Assembly (NCBI RefSeq): GCF_018636735.1
Contig: NZ_CP045200.1
Location: 124,001-188,000 of the forward strand
Origin: Erythrobacter sp. 3-20A1M
GTDB taxonomy: Bacteria; Pseudomonadota; Alphaproteobacteria; Sphingomonadales; Sphingomonadaceae
Length of the DNA stretch: 64,000 nt
Direction: 5' to 3'
This document shows positions 22,396-30,381 of the stretch, one piece after another. How positions within the stretch are numbered: the stretch's first letter is position 1; the number at the start of each line of letters is the position of its first letter. Under the pieces are notes generated by a model. That model searched no databases, was not told the origin of the DNA, and saw only the letters and a list, made by a program, of their open reading frames with translations. The position numbers and the translations under genes are program-made.

Positions 22396-23184
22396 ATTTC
22401 GAAAAGAGTTCTGCTGATCGGCTGTGGAAAGATGGGCGGCGCCCTTCTGGGACACTGGATGAAGGGGGCGGAGGATTTCACCGTCACCGACCCGGCACTG
22501 GAAAGCGGGCCGCATGGCGCGCGACTGGTGAAAGGCCGCGAGGAATTCGGATCGGATGAAAGGTTCGACGTCATCATCGTGGCGATCAAGCCGCAGATGG
22601 TGGGCGATATCCTTCCCGGTTTCGCCGACCTGCTGGCGGACGATGGCTACGTGCTCTCGATCGCCGCAGGCTGCTCGATCGAGCGCCTATCGAGCGCGAT
22701 GGACGGCGCGCCCGTCATTCGCGTGATGCCCAACCTGCCCGCAGCAATCGGCCGCGCGGTCAGCGGGATTTGCGCCGCGGACGGCGTGGACCAGGATCAG
22801 CTCTCCCATGCGCAGGACCTAATGGGCCGCGCCGGGCGCACCGTCACCGTCGACAGCGAGGACGCGCTCGACCGCGTCACCGCCGTGGCAGGCTCCGGCC
22901 CGGGCTACGTGTTCGAGATTGCGCGCGCCTATGTCGCGGCGGCCGAAGAGCTCGGCTTCGACAAGGCGCAGGCGCGCGAGATGGTGCTCGGCACGATCGA
23001 AGGCACCATCGCCATGGCGCAGGAGGAAGGGGAAACCGAACTGGCCGAGCTGCGTAATTCGGTTACCAGCAAGGGCGGCACCACGGCCGCGGGGCTCGAT
23101 GCGCTGAACGGGGATGGCGTCGTCTCCGACAAGCTGCGCGCCACGCTGCAGGCCGCTTACGACCGCGCGGTGGAGCTGCGCTGA
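22396..23184 (+). CDS. proC: Pyrroline-5-carboxylate reductase, probable ATT start
   Basis: Last step of proline synthesis, reducing pyrroline-5-carboxylate with NAD(P)H. The Rossmann motif [13 protein letters not shown] begins almost at once, and the C-terminal signature [16 protein letters not shown] and KGGTTAAGL is intact. No ATG, GTG or TTG lies at the expected N-terminus. The frame is open back to TTG 22276, which would add 40 atypical residues. AAGGGAG at 22381-22387 sits eight bases before ATT at 22396, so a rare ATT start (or a mutated ATG) best fits the roughly 262-residue family length. proA follows after 50 bp. Confidence 0.88.
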   Translation: MSKRVLLIGCGKMGGALLGHWMKGAEDFTVTDPALESGPHGARLVKGREEFGSDERFDVIIVAIKPQMVGDILPGFADLLADDGYVLSIAAGCSIERLSSAMDGAPVIRVMPNLPAAIGRAVSGICAADGVDQDQLSHAQDLMGRAGRTVTVDSEDALDRVTAVAGSGPGYVFEIARAYVAAAEELGFDKAQAREMVLGTIEGTIAMAQEEGETELAELRNSVTSKGGTTAAGLDALNGDGVVSDKLRATLQAAYDRAVELR

Positions 23185-23234
23185 CGCGCCGCTCCCGCGC
23201 CCAAGATACGACAAGATATATAAGGACCCACGAC

Positions 23235-24500
23235 ATGAACGATCAGACCCTCGATCCGCAGATCCATATCCACGACCTCGGCAGCCGCGCCCGCGAGGCG
23301 GCGCGCGGCCTCCTTCAGGCGACGACCGAGCAGAAGAACACCGCGCTGCGCGAGGCGGCCAAGGCCCTGCGCGGCTCGATGGACGAGCTGCTGGAGGCGA
23401 ACGGCAAGGACGTCGCCTCGGTCGAGGGCAAGAAGCCCGACAGCTTCGTCGATCGCCTGCGCCTGACCGAGGAGCGCGTCGAAGGCATGGCGAGCGCGCT
23501 GGAACAGATCGCCGAGCTGCCCGACCCGGTCGGTCGCGAGCTGGCGCATTTCGAGCGGCCCAACGGCCTCAAGATCGAGCGGGTGGCGGTGCCGATCGGC
23601 GTCATCGGCATGATCTACGAAAGCCGCCCGAACGTGGGCGCGGACGCCAGTGCGCTGTGCCTGAAATCCGGCAATGCGGTGATCCTGCGCGGCGGTTCGG
23701 AAAGCCGCAACTCGACCCGCGTCATCGTGTCCTGCATGCAGGCCGGGCTGGAGGCGGCGGGCCTGCCCAAGGACGCGGTGCAGACCGTCGGGACCACCGA
23801 CCGTGCCGCAGTCGCCGCGCTGCTCAAGGCGGACGAGTTCGTCGACCTGGTGATCCCGCGCGGCGGACGCGGGCTGGTGGAGCTGGTCCGCGACCAGGCG
23901 AGCGTCCCCACGCTCCTCCACCTCGACGGCAACTGCCACAGCTACATCCACGAGGCGGCCGACATCGACAAGGCGGTGAAGGTCATCCGCAACGCGAAGC
24001 TGCGGCGCACCGGCGTGTGCGGCGCGACGGAAAGCATCGTGGTCGACCGCGCGGTGGCGGACAAGGCCGTGCCCGCCCTGGCCGAGATCTTCGGCACCGA
24101 TTGCGAGATCCGCGGCGACGCCGAGGCGGCGAAGCTCGACGACCGGATCAAGCCCGCGACGGAGGAGGATTTCTCCACCGAATATCTCGACCCCATCGTT
24201 TCGGTGAAGGTGGTCGACGGGCTGGACGAGGGCATCGCCTGGGTCGACACCCACTCGAGCCACCACACCGACTGCATCCTGACCGAGGACGAGGCCGCGG
24301 CGAAGAAGTTCATGACCGCGATCGACAGCGCCATCGTAATGCACAACGCCTCCACCCAGTTCGCCGACGGCGGCGAGTTCGGCATGGGCGCGGAGATCGG
24401 CATCGCGACCGGCAAGATGCACGCGCGCGGGCCGGTCGGCCTCGAACAGCTCACCAGCTTCAAGTACCTCGTCCATGGCGAGGGGCAAATTCGTCCGTAG
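23235..24500 (+). CDS. proA: Glutamate-5-semialdehyde dehydrogenase
   Basis: Second step of proline synthesis, NADPH-dependent reduction of glutamyl-5-phosphate. The 421-residue protein shows gamma-glutamyl phosphate reductase signatures: [16 protein letters not shown] near 116-131, the catalytic-cysteine segment TGVCGATE near 258-265, and the C-terminal [19 protein letters not shown]. Transcribed with proC. Immediately after its stop lies the 222-bp palindromic element, which may end transcription. Confidence 0.96.
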   Translation: MNDQTLDPQIHIHDLGSRAREAARGLLQATTEQKNTALREAAKALRGSMDELLEANGKDVASVEGKKPDSFVDRLRLTEERVEGMASALEQIAELPDPVGRELAHFERPNGLKIERVAVPIGVIGMIYESRPNVGADASALCLKSGNAVILRGGSESRNSTRVIVSCMQAGLEAAGLPKDAVQTVGTTDRAAVAALLKADEFVDLVIPRGGRGLVELVRDQASVPTLLHLDGNCHSYIHEAADIDKAVKVIRNAKLRRTGVCGATESIVVDRAVADKAVPALAEIFGTDCEIRGDAEAAKLDDRIKPATEEDFSTEYLDPIVSVKVVDGLDEGIAWVDTHSSHHTDCILTEDEAAAKKFMTAIDSAIVMHNASTQFADGGEFGMGAEIGIATGKMHARGPVGLEQLTSFKYLVHGEGQIRP

Positions 24501-24503
24501 ACC

Positions 24504-24725
24504 CTCAAACGCCGGGCGCGGGCCATCCGGCCCGCTTGGCTTCGCGGCATAAGCCGCGACGGCCGGTCGGCCTTGCGGTCGCGGGCGCAACCGGACCTAA
24601 GTCCTGCACCCAAGGCCGGGAAAGGTCCGGTCCGCGACCAGCGGACCGCAAGGGCGACCGCCCGCCCGGAGCGCTTTGCGCGGAGGAAGCCAAGGGGCGC
24701 GGATGCGCCCCGCCCGGCGTCTGAG
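24504..24725. repeat. 222-bp imperfect palindrome made of smaller hairpins
   Basis: The ends ACGCCGGGCG (24509-24518) and CGCCCGGCGT (24711-24720) are perfect reverse complements. Inside, in mirror order, are CTTGGCTTC/GAAGCCAAG (24535-24543 and 24686-24694), CCTTGCGGTC/GACCGCAAGG (24571-24580 and 24644-24653) and CCGGACCT/AGGTCCGG (24591-24598 and 24623-24630). Separate short hairpins are nested in the arms: GCGGGCC-ATCC-GGCCCGC (24518-24535), GCGGC-ATAA-GCCGC (24544-24557), GGTCCGC-GACCA-GCGGACC (24629-24647) and GGGGCGC-GGAT-GCGCCCC (24694-24711). It resembles two REP-like units in inverted orientation or a small non-autonomous element; no transposase is near. It may act as the proA terminator. 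Confidence 0.8.
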
Positions 24726-24771
24726 GCCTTAAATCACCCACCCCCCGCAAACTTTCCTACTCGCCGCGTTT

Positions 24772-25635
24772 GTGCTCCATCCTCGCCGATGGACGACGAG
24801 ACACCACCGCATAACCCCCGGCCCCCGCACCACCCTCCCCGCCTTCACCCCGGTCCCCCGGGCGAAGGAGCGCTCGAACGGGTGGAAGCCCGAGGTGCAG
24901 CGCAACTTCATCGAGGCGCTGGCGGAGACCGGCAGCGTCAGCGAAGCGTGCAAGCGCGTGAACCGCTCCGACCACGGCGCCTATCTGCTGCGCCGCCACC
25001 CGGAGGCGGAGAGCTTCCGCGCCGCGTGGAACGCCGCGCTCGATATCGGGATGCAGCGGGTGGAGGACACCGCGATGGACCGCGCGCTGAACGGGGTGGA
25101 GGTGCCCGTGTACTCCTACGGCAAGCTGGTCGGCACGCGCCGCGTCTTCAACGACCGGCTGCTGATGTTCCTCCTGCGGAACCGCAGCCCGGAACGCTTC
25201 GCGGCGGACGGCGCGCGGGCCAACCGCGGCGCGATCGGCGAGATGGAGCGGCGGCGGCTGAAGAAGCAGTGGCGCGCCGAGTGGGAGGCGGAACGCGACG
25301 GCCGCAGCGAGGAGGAGGTCGTCGCCTCGATCAACGAACTGATCGACAACATGCGCCGCGAGGACGACCGCGCCAAGAGCCCGCGCGTGCGCGCCGCGGA
25401 GGCGGAGGTCCGGCGGCTGGAGGAGGAGGACGCGGCAAACGGCTATCTCTGGTACGAGGACCCGGAGAACCCGCATTACCACGAATGGCCCGCCAACCAG
25501 CCACAGGCCGACGCGGCGGACCAGGACGAGGCCCTATCGCTCCCCCCGCCCGGCTGGCGCCGCTATCCCGAGCCTGCGAAGGAGCGCGAAGATGAGCCCC
25601 GCATCAGGCGCTTGAAGGATGAGAGTTGGGCTTGA
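24772..25635 (+). CDS. HTH, terminase-small-subunit-like protein of unknown role
   Basis: About 287 residues, GC-rich like the core genome. After a Pro/Arg-rich head comes a helix-turn-helix-like segment, NFIEALAETGSVSEACKRVN then GAYLLRRHPEAESFRAAW, which resembles the DNA-binding end of phage terminase small subunits. The rest is rich in Arg and Glu and probably coiled (about 155-215), ending in acidic and Trp-rich stretches. No ATG fits; GTG 24772 is tentative, and the conserved part starts near residue 35. No large terminase or phage structural gene is present, so a phage origin is only a possibility. It lies between the palindrome and the AT-rich islet. Confidence 0.55.
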   Translation: MLHPRRWTTRHHRITPGPRTTLPAFTPVPRAKERSNGWKPEVQRNFIEALAETGSVSEACKRVNRSDHGAYLLRRHPEAESFRAAWNAALDIGMQRVEDTAMDRALNGVEVPVYSYGKLVGTRRVFNDRLLMFLLRNRSPERFAADGARANRGAIGEMERRRLKKQWRAEWEAERDGRSEEEVVASINELIDNMRREDDRAKSPRVRAAEAEVRRLEEEDAANGYLWYEDPENPHYHEWPANQPQADAADQDEALSLPPPGWRRYPEPAKEREDEPRIRRLKDESWA

Positions 25636-25703
25636 GCGCCTTAAGAATCGACCGGTGCGCTTGACGGATCGACAAACATGTTTCGAAATTCTAGTGAAAC
25701 GTA

Positions 25704-26132
25704 ATGAGACGACTTCTATGGGCGCTACCAGCTCTCAATGTGGCACTGACGATAGCTTTGATCCTATTGCTTCATGCAGTAGGTGCCGAACTGATCGTTA
25801 AAGGTTCTTGGGAGTACAAGGACCTTATATCAATCTTGCTTACTGTTGTGTCTGTGATCGTTACGTTCGTAGGCATCATAATTGCTATAGCGGCCATCTG
25901 GGGTTTCCAAACCTTGAAGACGATGGCTGAGGAAAAAGCGGTCGAGACCTCCAAATTGGGGAGCGAGGCTTTTTTGAAGTCACCTGAATTTCAGACGATC
26001 ATCAACACGCGTATTCAGACCGCAATTGAAGCGTCTGCCAGAGACGCAGTCCAAGATGCGCTTGCGCCCCTAATCGTCAGGAACGACGACGGTGCTAGCG
26101 AGGGCAATGGAGAACAAGAATGGGTCGATTGA
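25704..26132 (+). CDS. Two-helix membrane protein of accessory islet
   Basis: Unrecognised 142-residue protein. Two hydrophobic helices (about 6-28 and 42-68) are followed by a mostly helical, charged tail likely in the cytoplasm. It ends in GEQEWVD, and the downstream Beta-family protein ends in DEEWVD. Base composition is clearly more AT-rich than in the flanking genes. The last codons overlap the start of the ImmA/IrrE gene by 13 bp, so the two are translationally coupled. By analogy with multi-gene defence modules it could be a membrane effector or anchor; this is inference only. Confidence 0.7.
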   Translation: MRRLLWALPALNVALTIALILLLHAVGAELIVKGSWEYKDLISILLTVVSVIVTFVGIIIAIAAIWGFQTLKTMAEEKAVETSKLGSEAFLKSPEFQTIINTRIQTAIEASARDAVQDALAPLIVRNDDGASEGNGEQEWVD

Positions 26133-26605
26133 CCTTCACCGACGTCCCGCCAAGAGCGCAAGAAATTATTAGAAAGAACCAAACCGCCGCCCCCGTACCA
26201 GTTGGCGCGATCGCCAAAGACTTGGGCGTCAAGGTCGTGATCAGTGATTTACCATTGGCAGTTTCTGGGACATTAAGCCGAAATGCAGATGACGGCGCTT
26301 GGACCATTCGCGTAAACCGGCATGAACACAAGAATCGGCAACGGTTCACTATCGCTCATGAAATTGCTCATTTCGTCCTGCATCGAGATGTTATCGACAA
26401 TGAGCTTGTGGATGATACTTTCTATCGAAGCGGTCTCTCTGAGCAGCGAGAATATGAAGCTAATGCACTTGCTGCGGACATCCTGATGCCTTGGGCTCTT
26501 GTGCAAGAATTAATGCGAAAAGGAAACAATTCTTCGAAGGAACTCGCGCAGGCACTTGAAGTTTCGCCCGCTGCTATGTCAATACGGCTTGGTCTGCCTA
26601 CTTAG
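26120..26605 (+). CDS. ImmA/IrrE-family metallo-endopeptidase
   Basis: Zinc protease domain of 161 residues. Known relatives (ImmA, IrrE/PprI) cleave regulators such as repressors to switch on phage or stress functions. Zinc motif HEIAHF has His80, Glu81 and His84, and EYEANALAADILMP near 112-125 supplies the family Glu. There is no N-terminal HTH, unlike many ImmA-HTH fusions, so any DNA-binding partner must be separate. The ATG at 26120 lies inside the end of the membrane-protein gene, and its stop is four bases before the Beta-family start, giving a compact three-gene unit. Confidence 0.87.
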   Translation: MGRLTFTDVPPRAQEIIRKNQTAAPVPVGAIAKDLGVKVVISDLPLAVSGTLSRNADDGAWTIRVNRHEHKNRQRFTIAHEIAHFVLHRDVIDNELVDDTFYRSGLSEQREYEANALAADILMPWALVQELMRKGNNSSKELAQALEVSPAAMSIRLGLPT

Positions 26606-26609
26606 GAAA

Positions 26610-27716
26610 ATGAGCTACCCCTTGGACTCCAAGCACTATTTCCCGGGCCTTACTATTCGTGAAGGCGAATGTCGAGCTCTCGGGCACCTTGCGTCTCCCA
26701 CCAAGGATTTGCTTTTTCCGCTTGTGCGACTTCAAGCATGGCCTCGATCAAAAGCTGGAGCAGGTGGCCCAATTGATCGAAGTCTGGAAGCTTTCGCGGA
26801 AGCATTCGGGCCGAGGCCGTTTGCGCTCGATTTAGCCGCGGCGCGATCCGATTTAGACTCAGATTGGGGCAAACTAGGTACCACAGAGATCACTCAGCTT
26901 CATGATCAGACAAACGGTCATGACTGCTGGTGCACTTTGATTCAAGACCGGGAAGACATAACTCCGGTTACCCAATTAGATTCGGATCCCCACAACTTAG
27001 CTATCCAAATAGAAAGATATTTATCGTGGGGTAGAGGATTAGTAATTCGGTTACGGCGTTCTCGTAATTGGGACCTCGATAAAATTAGTCCATTGGCGTT
27101 GAAGGACCTTCAAAATCACCATGTTCTAATAGTTTTTGACTGCGAACAAATCGGACCTAAGGAAGACCTTACGGCCGTGGGGACCCTCGCTCAGAATGCA
27201 ATTTTAGCCGCTAATAACATCTTGAAGGGAGGCCAACGGACATACGTGCTAATGGGCTCAAGCTTTCCCTCATCCTTCGCGGACATTCACCCTGAGTATG
27301 CAAGTCTCCCCTTGAGAGAGCGCCAACTTTTCGACCTGCTAAGAATGAGCCCGCCACTTATCGACGCCTCAATTTCGCTTGAGTATGGCGACCATGCCGC
27401 TGTTTACGCTGCAGAGCGCCCTCCAGCCTTCAAAGGCGCCCCAAGGGTTGACTACCCGACTGCGTCTGGCTGGATCTACCACCGCTCAAACTCCGGTTTC
27501 GATACCGCTGCGCTACGAACACGGCAGGACCCCCAATGGGACGACGATTTACTTTGTTGGGGAGCTCAACGGATAAGGACAGCTGCAGGTGGGGATATGA
27601 CCGGCCTAAAATCCCAAAGTCCGTGGGTGGCCGTTCGCATTAATATTCACCTACATCGTCAAGCGCACGCAGGAGGCGATTGGAATTCTTCGGCAGATGA
27701 GGAATGGGTTGATTAA
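26610..27716 (+). CDS. Beta-family protein (Beta_protein-like)
   Basis: About 368 residues. The N-terminal pattern YFPGLTIREGECRALGHL, then LLFPLVRL and later FALDLAA, matches what I recall of the Beta family (Pfam Beta_protein, sce7725-related), whose members often sit beside sce7726 proteins; the molecular role is unknown. The mid-region VLIVFDCEQIG and YVLMGSSFP suggests an alpha/beta barrel-like core. It ends in SSADEEWVD, sharing EWVD with the membrane protein two genes upstream. ATG 26610 has AGGAAA before it. Its TAA overlaps the stop of the converging sce7726-like gene within TTAA. AT-rich codon use suggests transfer. Confidence 0.65.
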   Translation: MSYPLDSKHYFPGLTIREGECRALGHLASPTKDLLFPLVRLQAWPRSKAGAGGPIDRSLEAFAEAFGPRPFALDLAAARSDLDSDWGKLGTTEITQLHDQTNGHDCWCTLIQDREDITPVTQLDSDPHNLAIQIERYLSWGRGLVIRLRRSRNWDLDKISPLALKDLQNHHVLIVFDCEQIGPKEDLTAVGTLAQNAILAANNILKGGQRTYVLMGSSFPSSFADIHPEYASLPLRERQLFDLLRMSPPLIDASISLEYGDHAAVYAAERPPAFKGAPRVDYPTASGWIYHRSNSGFDTAALRTRQDPQWDDDLLCWGAQRIRTAAGGDMTGLKSQSPWVAVRINIHLHRQAHAGGDWNSSADEEWVD

Positions 27717-28459
27717 CTCTCAATCTCACTTCTAATGTAATCCGGTATTGGCCCAAAACTTTCGCCAATCGATGCAAATACCATCCTATCCATGTCTTCG
27801 TAGCTAGCGTCGAAATTATCCTTGCATATGGAACTGCGTTCAGCCGACCAAAGGCGGAGAATATCTAGGTCATCTCTCTTTATCGCCCGACCGCGGACCT
27901 TCCGCAAAAAAGAACGTGTTGAGGGACCGTATCGATTATGCAAGAATTTTGTCAGCCGATGCTTTACGTGCATCACGTCAACATCTTTAAAAGCATCGGG
28001 CAAATCTGCCCTTCGAAGGGAACGATCGCTCAATTGAAAGTGCTCTTTAATTGCTTCGACAGGCATTATCTCCAACATCGCACTATTTTCAATATTAGGA
28101 CTTTTTGCAGGCTCTCTCACTTTCTTGATAGGGCTCGTCGCATCGAATGTCGTAATCTCTAGAACTCCAACGCTCTCGGGAATTCTAGAAATTGCAGCAT
28201 TTAAGTGCCTTGTCGAAACCGCCAACGTTACGAGATCAGAGCACTTTAAGTAGGAATTTATCTGATCATCCAATCGAGATAGGCTATCGAATGCAGATTT
28301 AATTTCAAAATGATGTATACGATCATCCACCAACGTGAGATCAACTCGATTAGATTGCATTCCAATAGCGAGCTCAGATATCAAGCTGGCGCCCCTTTTT
28401 ATCTCGCCCATAGAACGCAGGTGGTCGATTAGCGCCGCTTTGATGTCGGTTTCACGCAT
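27713..28459 (-). CDS. sce7726-like PD-(D/E)XK nuclease-type protein
   Basis: 248 residues. The N-terminal domain carries a restriction-endonuclease-like core: Glu29 (SELAIG), Asp40 (NRVDLTLVDD), Glu52 and Lys54 (HFEIKS), then DDQINSYLK near 64-72 and a beta strand DLVTLAV. This is the layout of the sce7726 family as I recall it, a family found with sce7725/Beta proteins. The C-terminal half has a basic helical region (SFLRKVRGRAIKRDD). It faces the three plus-strand genes and shares the TTAA stop overlap with the Beta gene. DNA or RNA cleavage is inferred from the motif only. Composition is AT-rich. Confidence 0.7.
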   Translation of the reverse strand: MRETDIKAALIDHLRSMGEIKRGASLISELAIGMQSNRVDLTLVDDRIHHFEIKSAFDSLSRLDDQINSYLKCSDLVTLAVSTRHLNAAISRIPESVGVLEITTFDATSPIKKVREPAKSPNIENSAMLEIMPVEAIKEHFQLSDRSLRRADLPDAFKDVDVMHVKHRLTKFLHNRYGPSTRSFLRKVRGRAIKRDDLDILRLWSAERSSICKDNFDASYEDMDRMVFASIGESFGPIPDYIRSEIES

Positions 28460-28489
28460 GGGTAATCCGGTGTCCAGAATTTAAAGCAA

Positions 28490-30307
<1,818 letters not shown>

Positions 30308-30381
30308 CACCCCCGCCATTAGCCCCGCCAACCCCCGCTGTCAGCCTGTTTGCACGGGTTTCGACGCGGGGGGTATACGCC

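Noticed and set aside
23114-24724. Open frame of 536 codons over proA and the palindrome
   Set aside because: It is an out-of-frame Arg/Gly-rich shadow of proA; proA itself is fully conserved in the other frame.
25661-25694. TTGACG as a promoter -35 for the accessory islet
   Set aside because: No convincing -10 at 16-18 bp; TTCTAG is about 22 bp away. Left unannotated.
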